From assembly GCF_005887095.1 (NCBI RefSeq), contig NZ_PNCI01000042.1, positions 1 to 64,000 on the forward strand: 64,000 bases of DNA, in the 5' to 3' direction. The notes below the pieces were generated by a model. The model did not search any database and was not told the origin of the DNA. It saw only the letters and a list, made by a program, of their open reading frames with translations. Below are positions 1 to 6,306 of this stretch, piece after piece. The stretch's first letter is position 1. Every line of letters starts with the position of its first letter. The translations under genes and the position numbers were made by a program. Source of the stretch: Pseudoalteromonas rubra. Lineage in GTDB: Bacteria > Pseudomonadota > Gammaproteobacteria > Enterobacterales > Alteromonadaceae.

Positions 1-36
1 CCCCCCCCCCCCCCCCCCCCCCCACCCCCACCCCCC
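1..36. repeat. poly-C tract at window edge
   Basis: The first 23 bases are an unbroken C run, followed by C-rich sequence broken only by single A's. It may be a real low-complexity tract or an assembly edge artefact; the sequence alone cannot decide. Confidence 0.7.
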
Positions 37-70
37 AACCCCATACACAACGCATTCAATCTACTCATCA

Positions 71-183
71 CCCAATCACCCAATCAGCCAATCAACCAAT
101 CACCCAATCAGCCAATCAGCCAATCAGCCAATCAACCAATCAGCCAATCAGCCAGTCAGCCAGTCAGCCAGTCAGCCAGTCAG
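71..183. repeat. octanucleotide tandem repeat (CCAATCAG-like)
   Basis: About 14 copies of an 8-bp unit, mostly CCAATCAG, CCAATCAA or CCAATCAC, changing to CCAGTCAG in the last four copies. There are no spacers, so it is not CRISPR. It is a simple-sequence tract that could vary in copy number. No gene is seen between it and 560. Confidence 0.85.
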
Positions 184-469
184 GTAGGACGAGCAATGTA
201 TGCCTCTTCCTGAGAACGCTGTAACAACATTGAGCAAACTTAGTGTTTAGGCTGCAACGTGAGTTGTGTTTGTCATACTGCGATCTGGCCATTGCCAAAC
301 GGCGGCCCACTTCCTGGTAAGCGAATTCTCACATGCGATCACACGACCTGGTGGCCAGCAAAGGATCAGCTGTAGCGATCCTCACAGGATAGTTATTATT
401 GCTGTACTGGCTCATCACTTTCTCATGTAAATCATTGATTTTTTTAAATATTTTGTTGTTGTTGAGTTT

Positions 470-498
470 TTGACTTGATGTTTTTGGGTTGCTAATTT
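470..498 (+). promoter_or_regulatory. possible sigma70 promoter of precursor array
   Basis: TTGACT (470-475), a 17-bp spacer and TAATTT (493-498) lie 77 bp upstream of the first precursor. The -10 is a weak match, so this is only a candidate. The surrounding 184-560 stretch is AT-rich and shows no gene. Confidence 0.3.
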
Positions 499-574
499 GA
501 ATGAGCGATCAGGGGGAAGTGCTGAACATAACCCACTGTGACCTGTGTAAAACAGATCAATAAAAGGTATTGGT

Positions 575-712
575 ATGAACTTAAAAATCAGTAAAAAAGC
601 AATTAAAAACCTGTCTCTTACCGAAGCGGCACACGTGGCTGGTGCAGGAAGATCTCAGGCGGCTGATGTGATTGATGACTCATGTCAGAGTGTTTGCTCT
701 ATGCAAGCGTAA
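575..712 (+). CDS. RiPP precursor, long Lys-rich leader, two-Cys core
   Basis: This is a 45-residue peptide with an AAAAGG ribosome site 7-12 nt upstream. The leader begins MNLKISKKAIKNLSL and ends VAGA instead of the usual double Gly. The core holds three Ser and two Cys in DSCQSVCSMQA, which would suit lanthionine formation by the LanB/LanC pair encoded at 15.4-19.8 kb. It is the first gene of the array. The precursor role is inferred from leader and context; there is no domain hit to rely on. Confidence 0.72.
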   Translation: MNLKISKKAIKNLSLTEAAHVAGAGRSQAADVIDDSCQSVCSMQA

Positions 713-762
713 CACTTCGCTCTATGTGTCATGCCTATAAATTCAAAGTATTGGAGTTAGAT

Positions 763-855
763 ATGTTTACTATTGAAAACGCTCACCTGGTATCTGGCGG
801 TCGTGCGGAAGGAGGGTGTATCCCTCCACACTTAGACAAGCTGATTAATCGTTAA
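763..855 (+). CDS. short double-glycine precursor, EGGC family
   Basis: A 30-residue peptide whose bacteriocin-type leader MFTIENAHLVSGG is followed by a 17-residue core with one Cys in the motif AEGGCIPP. It shares the E-G-G-C signature with the peptides at 1835 and 3006. GGAG lies 8 nt before the ATG. The C39 exporter encoded at 13.1 kb is the likely leader-cleaving transporter. What the mature peptide does is unknown. Confidence 0.75.
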   Translation: MFTIENAHLVSGGRAEGGCIPPHLDKLINR

Positions 856-895
856 TTCAGCATATTGACCTGGTTAAATCCTAAAAGGAGATTGT

Positions 896-1048
896 ATGTT
901 TAGTTTAAAAAAGAAAGTAATTAAAAAGCTTGTTGCTAAAGAGTTTGCCCCATCAGCGACGAAAGACGTTGCGGGTGGTCATGATTTTCAGCCAAGTGCA
1001 TTCCGTGGCTGCCAATCAAACGAAACTCGTGAACAGTTCATAAACTAA
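896..1048 (+). CDS. RiPP precursor, long Lys-rich leader, one-Cys core
   Basis: A 50-residue peptide. The strongly basic leader MFSLKKKVIKKLVAKEF ends VAGG, then comes a 22-residue core with one Cys, three Ser/Thr and the segment FRGCQSNET. AAAGGAG lies just upstream. The leader resembles the LanB-type leaders of its neighbours at 1061, 1221 and 8960, so lanthipeptide processing is a reasonable inference. Confidence 0.74.
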   Translation: MFSLKKKVIKKLVAKEFAPSATKDVAGGHDFQPSAFRGCQSNETREQFIN

Positions 1049-1060
1049 CAGGAGACTATG

Positions 1061-1195
1061 ATGAAACTGAAAAAAGTAAATCTGAAAGTACTGAATAGTG
1101 ACGCTACTTTGGTGAAAGTCGCAGGTGGTTGTCCACATACAGTGCATGATTGTGGTGTTGATCGCACTATCCCTGTTCTGAATGAAATTCACTAA
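1061..1195 (+). CDS. RiPP precursor, long Lys-rich leader, two-Cys core
   Basis: A 44-residue peptide. An in-frame ATG lies one codon upstream (1058), but GGAGA at 1051-1055 is better spaced for 1061. The leader (MKLKKVNLKVL...) ends VAGG. The core starts with Cys and contains HDCGVDRT, giving two Cys plus Thr residues as possible thioether partners. The reading frame ends just before the next precursor. Confidence 0.74.
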   Translation: MKLKKVNLKVLNSDATLVKVAGGCPHTVHDCGVDRTIPVLNEIH

Positions 1196-1220
1196 TCCCT
1201 GGCCAATTGGAGCGTCTGAA

Positions 1221-1382
1221 ATGAAGCTAAAAGTAACAAAAATCAAAAACCTGAGTGCAGGTAAGTCATTTCCAGTTGATGCAACGCCAGCCGTCGGTGG
1301 GGGTTTTCATTCATCTTGCGGTGTTGACTGCGGCTGCGGCGATCAGGATGGTGATCAACTGGTAATTCGGATACCAATGTAA
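1221..1382 (+). CDS. RiPP precursor, three-Cys core
   Basis: A 53-residue peptide. The frame is open from 1182, but the ATG at 1221 has a TTGGAG ribosome site about 7 nt upstream and gives the family leader MKLKVTKIKNLSAGK, which ends VGGG. The core has the Cys-rich block SSCGVDCGCGD with two adjacent Ser, the best-looking lanthionine candidate in the array. The tail LVIRIPM is hydrophobic. Confidence 0.78.
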   Translation: MKLKVTKIKNLSAGKSFPVDATPAVGGGFHSSCGVDCGCGDQDGDQLVIRIPM

Positions 1383-1425
1383 AGGGTGCTTTTTGAGCGC
1401 CGAATAGAAAGTTTAAGGATTAAAT

Positions 1426-1524
1426 ATGTACGAATTACACAAGCAAAGTGCGTCAGTAACGCAAGTTTCTGGTGGTGTAGAACATCATAACCCGTCTATT
1501 CCGTGTCAGGTAAAAGACTGGTAA
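1426..1524 (+). CDS. short double-glycine precursor, His-rich one-Cys core
   Basis: A 32-residue peptide with leader MYELHKQSASVTQVSGG and a 15-residue core containing EHHNPSIPC. The leader is of the short class II bacteriocin type (hydrophobic residues at -4, -7 and -12, Gly-Gly at -1/-2). AAGGA lies about 7 nt before the start. The function of the core is unknown. Confidence 0.73.
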   Translation: MYELHKQSASVTQVSGGVEHHNPSIPCQVKDW

Positions 1525-1539
1525 TCAGGAGCGACAGAT

Positions 1540-1632
1540 ATGTTCGAATTAAAAGATACAGCACTGCTGGCAATTAGCGGTGGCCGGGAAGCAGATCATG
1601 ACTGCACCCGACCAATTCGTGTAACGCTGTAA
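1540..1632 (+). CDS. short double-glycine precursor
   Basis: A 30-residue peptide. Leader MFELKDTALLAISGG, 15-residue core READHDCTRPIRVTL with a single Cys. AGGAG lies 9 nt before the ATG. Leader length and pattern match the peptides at 763 and 1426, so all three probably use the same exporter. Confidence 0.74.
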   Translation: MFELKDTALLAISGGREADHDCTRPIRVTL

Positions 1633-1697
1633 TTGGTACTGAGCGCCCCAGGGCCATAGTACTGGCTAGGCGAACAACGCCACATCAGTGTGAGACG

Positions 1698-1814
1698 ATG
1701 ACTAGAAATATGAAGAACTTAAATACAGCTGAAATATCTATGGTGAGTGGGGCTTCACACCCTGCCGACACAGAAGTTGAATTGCTGATTGAAACTATAA
1801 AAAACTGGTTCTGA
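1698..1814 (+). CDS. short precursor with Gly-Ala cleavage motif
   Basis: A 38-residue peptide. A second in-frame ATG at 1710 would give MKNLNTAEISMVSGA, which closely matches the leader at 6123 (MKDLNTSEELALATGG), so 1710 may be the true start. The core has no Cys and is acidic-amphipathic (DTEVELLIETIKNWF), more like an unmodified helical microcin than a lanthipeptide. Confidence 0.65.
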   Translation: MTRNMKNLNTAEISMVSGASHPADTEVELLIETIKNWF

Positions 1815-1834
1815 GGAACCTGAGAGAGGCCAAA

Positions 1835-1936
1835 ATGATGACATTAACACACTCTGATATTGAACAAGTAGTAGGTGGTATCGTGGAAGGTGGTTGTGTG
1901 GATGTATTTGATCCCACAAAGCGCCGCCAGCACTAA
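1835..1936 (+). CDS. short double-glycine precursor, EGGC family
   Basis: A 33-residue peptide with leader ending DIEQVVGG and core IVEGGCVDVFDPTKRRQH. It shares the V/I-x-E-G-G-C opening with the cores at 763 and 3006. GAGAGG lies 6-8 nt upstream. It is the last gene before the first terminator of the array. Confidence 0.75.
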   Translation: MMTLTHSDIEQVVGGIVEGGCVDVFDPTKRRQH

Positions 1937-2018
1937 TTTCACATTTTAAGCTGTCGACAAAGCGGCCTTTTTTGGCGGAAAGTCGCCTTTGTTTGTAATG
2001 TGAGAATGCTGAATAAAT

Positions 2019-2045
2019 AAGGAGTCTGATTGACTCCTTTTTTTG
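2019..2045 (+). terminator. rho-independent terminator after first precursor block
   Basis: An 8-bp perfect stem AAGGAGTC/GACTCCTT with a 5-nt loop, followed by a T run. A weaker imperfect stem (ACAAAGCG...) lies just upstream at about 1963-1995. Confidence 0.85.
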
Positions 2046-2677
2046 CCTGTTCATAGCACAGATATTCGCTGCTTTTATACTCATTTACACAATTCCGGCA
2101 CCAATCCAGAGTTGACGAAACCTCCAATACAACACTGCACATCTGCCCTGGTAAGACGGAGTTGTCTTCATATATACAGGAGCAGCAATAAGGCGAGCCG
2201 ATATCTGATGTACCAGCCCGAACAGAGATATTTTAATATAGTAAGTGACTGCTTGAACTACTCTGGCTGGGGAGCAGCATGCTTTATTTCTGCGCCTGTC
2301 GACATAAAAAGTTATCTCTATATACCTGCCTCTTACTTTCCCGTTAAAGCTTTTTCAGGTGTCCCTTTCTGACAATGAGCCAGAGTATTAAGCTGCAGGA
2401 AGCGAAAGCGCATTAAGCCTGGTTGGCTGGCATCACCTGAGGGGATCTGTCAGGGCACTGGCATGTGGTATTGCGTGCCCCCATGACTGAAAATCCGGAA
2501 GCTCGCATATATAGAGCTGATAGTTCGGTTACTGATAGAAAATAGATGGGTTTAACCTGTTGATATACATTGTTAAATTGTGGTTTTTACTGTTTTGACA
2601 ATGGTGCTGTCGTCACCCATCATGGCCTCAAGCGCTTAGGTGGATTAAGTGCTGATAACAACTTTTTGGAGATGAAT
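2046..2677. other. gene-poor spacer in precursor array
   Basis: About 630 bp with no convincing gene. Open frames here lack ribosome sites, leader motifs or familiar composition. It may hold decayed precursors or the promoter for the 2678-3110 block. Confidence 0.5.
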
Positions 2678-2779
2678 ATGTTTACTATATTGGATAAAAA
2701 GCAAGCAACTCAGGTGTCTGGTGGTGATACAACACATAAGATGCTGGAAAAGATGGAAAGAGAGAAAAACAGCAACTAA
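2678..2779 (+). CDS. short double-glycine precursor, charged core
   Basis: A 33-residue peptide. The frame is open from 2570, but GGAG at 2668-2671 is spaced 6 nt from the ATG at 2678, giving leader MFTILDKKQATQVSGG. The 17-residue core is highly charged and Cys-free (HKMLEKMEREKNSN). Confidence 0.7.
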   Translation: MFTILDKKQATQVSGGDTTHKMLEKMEREKNSN

Positions 2780-2895
2780 CCGGTTGCTTATCAGACCCAG
2801 GAACTGCAGCGAATGACATAAATGTAGTGCCTTTTATAAATTGGCATTGTGTTTCTTTGCGCTCCCTGCGCATTTTTATTTGTATGAGGTGAAAT

Positions 2896-2985
2896 ATGTA
2901 TTTAACCAAAGAAGAACTAAAAGCTATCACGGGTGGCATCAATAATCAGAATAAAGATCTGTCAAAAATTGAGTGTGATCTTTAA
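2896..2985 (+). CDS. short double-glycine precursor
   Basis: A 29-residue peptide: leader MYLTKEELKAITGG, core of 15 residues ending KIECDL with one Cys near the C-terminus. GAGGT lies 7 nt upstream. The leader pattern is the classic Glu-Leu...Gly-Gly bacteriocin type. Confidence 0.73.
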   Translation: MYLTKEELKAITGGINNQNKDLSKIECDL

Positions 2986-3005
2986 ACCTAAACAAGGAGA
3001 ATAAC

Positions 3006-3110
3006 ATGCAAGTCATTGAAAAAAACAACGTACAGTTGGCATTGGTTTCTGGCGGTATCGATGAGGGCGGGTGTATCCTGTTCCCTCCTCAGGACAAAAA
3101 ATTTAACTAA
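3006..3110 (+). CDS. short double-glycine precursor, EGGC family
   Basis: A 34-residue peptide. The leader ends LALVSGG and the core is IDEGGCILFPPQDKKFN. It is the closest relative of the 763 peptide: both have E-G-G-C, a Pro pair, Asp and Lys at matching places. AAGGAG lies 7 nt before the ATG. It is the last gene before a strong terminator. Confidence 0.76.
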   Translation: MQVIEKNNVQLALVSGGIDEGGCILFPPQDKKFN

Positions 3111-3147
3111 GTGTCGACAAGCGGCCGCAATAAGCCGCTGTTGAAAC

Positions 3148-3178
3148 AAGCCGTGCAGAGACTCTGTGCGGCTTTTTT
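3148..3178 (+). terminator. rho-independent terminator after second precursor block
   Basis: A 12-bp stem (AAGCCG...CGGCTT plus an inner TGCAGA/TCTGTG with two wobbles) followed by six T's. A smaller GCGGC/GCCGC hairpin precedes it at about 3121. Confidence 0.85.
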
Positions 3179-3937
3179 ATGTCATGCATTGGCTCGAACA
3201 CCACTTGTAATACGTGATCATTTGCAGCTAAGACTGCTGTGAGGCCAGTATCGAGATGCAAAGGTTTGATTTATTCGATGCCTTTTTACCTCAACCTTGC
3301 TCGTTCAATACCGACTCCACACAAGCATTGTACCTGCGACAAGTCTGATAAAGCCGTTGTATGTTCCCGCAGAATTTTGAGTTGTCAGGTTGCCTGTACT
3401 CTTTTCATCATTACCACTTTTGAGTGCACCAGAAATAATGGATCAGTCAAGCTGACCATGAATTTCTGCCTGGTACATTTTCTTATCGAGCAATACCTTG
3501 TCTGCTACTGGTTTTCAGTTTGTGAGCCTGGGTTGATATTCAGTGCTGCTGGCGACGTTTGTCCCTTTTTTGGCGATAATCAGCGGCAAGCGCGGGTATT
3601 CAGGGTGTGCAATGCACACATGCAAATCTCCAATATTGGGACCTGCGCATTTTTGTCATATGAATATTTTTATAACAGCTCAGGTATTCATATTTAGCAC
3701 ATAATTAAGGTATATCTGAGGATAATGGTTGCGCATAAGCCTTTGTATTTTATGTTTATGTTTGTGTTTTTGTAATTTTGATTTATTAAATTCTCGATGC
3801 CATGATGCTCACCGTCAAAGCGATGCAACGCACGACACTAAACAGTAATCGGAATTGAAAATTGAACAATTTAAAAAATTAGCCAGGCATGCATACGAAC
3901 ACGATTTCGCAGATGCCTGATTATTTGGAGGCACAAA
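3179..3937. other. spacer before graspetide block
   Basis: About 760 bp without a supportable gene. A 152-codon frame at 3239-3697 has no ribosome site, and its Cys-rich low-order composition is unlike a real protein. The AT-rich 3700-3900 part probably holds the promoter of the ATP-grasp operon. Confidence 0.5.
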
Positions 3938-4117
3938 ATGGCGAAAACAAAATTTTATACAGACAAAGAGTTAGCTTACTTATTAAATCAACAACTCATT
4001 GGTGATTGCCTGGATGATTATTTTCAGCCTGATGGTCTGGATTGTTCACTGCTCAATGTTGCAGACGCCGAAATGAATATCGGTGATGAGCAACCTATTA
4101 ATTTTTATCGTATGTAA
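3938..4117 (+). CDS. small acidic protein before ATP-grasp ligase
   Basis: A 59-residue protein with TTGGAGG 8-10 nt before its ATG. It ends 18 bp before the ATP-grasp gene, so the two are surely co-transcribed. It has no Gly-Gly motif. The N-terminal half looks helical (TDKELAYLLNQQLIGD), the C-terminal half is rich in Asp/Glu and ends NFYRM. I do not recognise it. It could be a leader-binding partner of the ligase, or a graspetide precursor of another type, since the nearby precursors also end in Met. Confidence 0.68.
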   Translation: MAKTKFYTDKELAYLLNQQLIGDCLDDYFQPDGLDCSLLNVADAEMNIGDEQPINFYRM

Positions 4118-4135
4118 ATTTGGAGAGCACCTGAG

Positions 4136-5056
4136 ATGGCATTTATCGTACTTGGACAACAGCAGGATGAACACGCGCAGTATATGCTTGAGAAGCTGAA
4201 AATGCGTGGCCTTGATGCTTATCTACTGTCTACGCACGACTTCCCGCGCAAGGTTCAGTTTAGTTATGAGCCCAATGAGGAACTCGGAAGCTTAACCCTT
4301 GCATGCGGTAAAAAACTGACTTTAGATGAAATACAAGCGGTGTTTTGGCGTGGCTTTTCAGGTGTATCGGATGAGTCGACCCGAGAAAATTACATGAGTG
4401 CGGAGAGTATTGCTGCTCAAGATGCGATGGCGTGTTTGAGAACCTGGTTTTTTCTTGATAACGACACCATCTGGTTAAACAGCTGGGAAGCATTTCAGCA
4501 TCATAAAGAGAAGCCGTTTCAGTTAACTAAAGTAAAACGTCTGGGTGTACGCATTCCTCAGACCTATGTCGGTAACAATTTGGCGGACATAAAAACCGCG
4601 TTCAGTGTGCTTAAGCAATCTATTTTTAAGCCGGTGTTTGGGGGCGCACATACTGAGTTGCTGACGGAGGCACACCTGGAGTCGGAACGTGTGACTGCTG
4701 CGCTGGCTAAGTCGCCTATCACCGTTCAGGAGTTTATTGCCGGCACTAATATCCGCAGTTACGTCATAGGGGATAAAGTGTTCTCGGTCGAACTGAAAAG
4801 TGATCGGGCAGACTTCCGAGAAGATGACAACATGGCGCTCCTCGCGATAGAGACACCGGCAGAGATCATTGCGCAATCGAGGCTGATTGCGCGAACCCTG
4901 CATTTGAACTGGACGGCCATTGACTGGCGAAGAAATGAGCGTGGAGAGTACTACTTTTTAGAAGCAAACCCTTCTCCGATGTTTATAGGGTTTGAGAAAC
5001 GCTCAGGGATCTCTATTACTGATCACTTAGTCGACTATATGTTAGGAAAAGGCTGA
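4136..5056 (+). CDS. RimK-like ATP-grasp peptide ligase (graspetide maturase)
   Basis: 306 residues, the usual length of MvdD/MstB-type ATP-grasp ligases, which use ATP to join Ser/Thr or Lys side chains to Asp/Glu side chains in a precursor peptide. The C-terminal metal/ATP site is visible as FLEANPSPMFIGFEKRSG (about residues 273-290), typical of RiPP-modifying ATP-grasp enzymes. The N-terminal third is the variable precursor-recognition part. It is preceded by the 59-residue gene and followed by the Cys-free precursors at 5305, 5583 and 5860, its likely substrates. The graspetide assignment rests on family plus context. Confidence 0.85.
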   Translation: MAFIVLGQQQDEHAQYMLEKLKMRGLDAYLLSTHDFPRKVQFSYEPNEELGSLTLACGKKLTLDEIQAVFWRGFSGVSDESTRENYMSAESIAAQDAMACLRTWFFLDNDTIWLNSWEAFQHHKEKPFQLTKVKRLGVRIPQTYVGNNLADIKTAFSVLKQSIFKPVFGGAHTELLTEAHLESERVTAALAKSPITVQEFIAGTNIRSYVIGDKVFSVELKSDRADFREDDNMALLAIETPAEIIAQSRLIARTLHLNWTAIDWRRNERGEYYFLEANPSPMFIGFEKRSGISITDHLVDYMLGKG

Positions 5057-5091
5057 GTAATTAACACTTAACTGAGTAATTAACACTTAAC
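5054..5091. repeat. 19-bp perfect tandem duplication
   Basis: TGAGTAATTAACACTTAAC occurs twice head to tail, starting on the stop codon of the ATP-grasp gene. A third partial copy (TGAG) leads into the ribosome site of the next precursor. Possibly a recent slip duplication. Confidence 0.9.
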
Positions 5092-5105
5092 TGAGGAATA
5101 AGCAG

Positions 5106-5219
5106 ATGAAAGAACTAAATAAGGTGGAATTCAGCGCCGTGGTTGGCGGCGTGAATACGACGTCTCCTGACCAACCTTGGGTTGACGTCATTGATGCGAT
5201 TCTTGAATTTTTTGAATAA
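5106..5219 (+). CDS. double-glycine precursor, hydrophobic acidic core
   Basis: A 37-residue peptide. Leader MKELNKVEFSAVVGG, then a 22-residue Cys-free core with three Thr/Ser at the start and an acidic-aromatic tail ending ILEFFE. GAGGAATAAG is correctly spaced. It directly follows the ATP-grasp gene; the TTSPD segment with acidic residues behind could be a ligase substrate, but the leader differs from the MHPFSL group. Confidence 0.7.
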   Translation: MKELNKVEFSAVVGGVNTTSPDQPWVDVIDAILEFFE

Positions 5220-5304
5220 ATTTATATAGGTACCTTCATCAGTAATCTTGGCGGAGACAGTGAAGGAAACATGCATGTTGCAAGCAATTAAATAAGGAAG
5301 CGTT

Positions 5305-5457
5305 ATGCACCCTTTTTCATTAGATAAAGCACAAAAACAAAATGTCACTGGCGGAAATGTTTTTATTTCAGATCTGCTTGTAGAAAATGGCGGTCCAATT
5401 TATGTGACTCAGGCTATCCCGGAAGATGGCTACGATCCTACGCTTATCGCTATGTAA
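5305..5457 (+). CDS. predicted two-core graspetide precursor, copy 1
   Basis: A 50-residue peptide with leader MHPFSLDKAQKQNVTGG. The 33-residue core has no Cys and two imperfect repeats: FISDLLVENGGP and IYVTQAIPEDGYDP. Each has aromatic/aliphatic-x-Ser/Thr, four residues, then Glu-Asn/Asp-Gly. The second resembles the marinostatin core (TMRYPSD) in Thr, Pro and Asp spacing. An ester between Thr and the Glu/Asp, made by the ligase at 4136, is inferred. Confidence 0.8.
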   Translation: MHPFSLDKAQKQNVTGGNVFISDLLVENGGPIYVTQAIPEDGYDPTLIAM

Positions 5458-5582
5458 TACGCCTTAACGGCAAGACGTTTACAGAGAGTGGAGCTGTCCC
5501 GAAGCACTTGGCGGAGTTATCGGGAAAGTAAGCCTTACTCTCGCTTTTTAACCATGTAAGAAGATTAATAAGGAAAAAACAT

Positions 5583-5735
5583 ATGCACCCTTTTTCACTA
5601 GATAAAGCACAAAAACAAAATGTCACTGGCGGAAATGCTTTCATTTCAGATCTGCTTGTAGAGAATGGCGGCCCAATTTACGTGACTCAGGCCATCCCGG
5701 AAGACGGCTACGACCCAACGCTTATCACTATGTAA
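5583..5735 (+). CDS. predicted two-core graspetide precursor, copy 2
   Basis: A 50-residue peptide differing from copy 1 at only two residues (Val19 to Ala, and Ala49 to Thr next to the final Met). Almost all other base changes are silent, which argues that the peptide is under selection. Same leader, same two tandem cores, same ribosome site AAGGAAAAA. Confidence 0.82.
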   Translation: MHPFSLDKAQKQNVTGGNAFISDLLVENGGPIYVTQAIPEDGYDPTLITM

Positions 5736-5859
5736 TACGCCTTAACGGCAAGACGTTTATTGAGAGTGAAGTTGTCCCGAAGCACTTGGCGGAGTTATCG
5801 GGAAAGTAAGCCTTACTCTCGTTTTTTAACCATGTAAGAAGATTAATAAGGAAAAACAT

Positions 5860-6027
5860 ATGCATCCATTTTCATTAAAGAAAGAACAAGAGCAAGCAGT
5901 GACTGGTGGACTAATCAAGCGTCCAGTTTATATTACTCAGGCGCTTTACGAAGACGGTGGCCCGATTTACGTGACAATGGCGATTCCAGAAGATGGTAAC
6001 GATCCGTTGCCGCCGCTTGAAATGTAA
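5860..6027 (+). CDS. predicted two-core graspetide precursor, diverged copy
   Basis: A 55-residue peptide. Leader MHPFSLKKEQEQAVTGG. The core contains PVYITQALYEDGG followed by PIYVTMAIPEDGNDP, so here both repeats carry Thr and Glu-Asp and are clearly duplicates of one unit. The tail is LPPLEM. This copy best shows the proposed consensus P-[VI]-Y-[IV]-T-x-A-[LI]-x-E-D-G. Confidence 0.83.
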   Translation: MHPFSLKKEQEQAVTGGLIKRPVYITQALYEDGGPIYVTMAIPEDGNDPLPPLEM

Positions 6028-6122
6028 TTCAAGCTGAGTCGCGAAGGGCAGTCATATGCTCCACAGCACTGGGTGTCGTGAACCTGGTGCTGTAAATGAG
6101 AATAATATCAAAGGAAATCAGT

Positions 6123-6227
6123 ATGAAAGACTTAAATACATCTGAAGAGTTAGCGTTAGCCACTGGTGGTTTTGTTATGGGCATTGGCCTTGGCGATCCT
6201 AATGACCCGACTCGTACTATTTGCTAA
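6123..6227 (+). CDS. double-glycine precursor, Gly-rich core with C-terminal Cys
   Basis: A 34-residue peptide. Leader MKDLNTSEELALATGG, core FVMGIGLGDPNDPTRTIC. The last residue is Cys. AAAGGAAA lies 6 nt upstream. It is the last gene of the main array before a terminator and the regulator gene. Confidence 0.74.
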   Translation: MKDLNTSEELALATGGFVMGIGLGDPNDPTRTIC

Positions 6228-6261
6228 CGAGTTGTGTCTCCTAGTTTTACTTGTTGTTTAG

Positions 6262-6295
6262 GGGCTGAATTTACATTCAGCCCTTTTTCTTTTTT
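6262..6295 (+). terminator. rho-independent terminator
   Basis: A 9-bp perfect stem GGGCTGAAT/ATTCAGCCC with a TTAC loop and a long T-rich tail (TTTTTCTTTTTT). It separates the precursor array from the regulator. Confidence 0.92.
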
Positions 6296-6306
6296 GCGTT
6301 AAGCAT

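Larger units (their letters stand above)
5305..5859. repeat. 278-bp tandem duplication containing precursor genes
   Basis: 5305-5582 and 5583-5859 are near-identical over the coding part and the whole intergenic part (ending GTAAGAAGATTAATAAGGAA). They differ by scattered substitutions and an A-run indel. A third, more diverged precursor (5860) follows directly. Confidence 0.9.

Noticed and set aside
71-183. Possible CRISPR array
   Set aside because: Units of 8 bp are contiguous without unique spacers, and no cas genes are present.
1755-2084. 109-codon minus-strand frame
   Set aside because: It covers two real precursor genes and a terminator on the other strand and has no ribosome site.
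3239-3697. 152-codon open frame on the plus strand
   Set aside because: No ribosome site, Cys-rich irregular composition and no resemblance to any family; it lies in a spacer between terminator and ATP-grasp operon.
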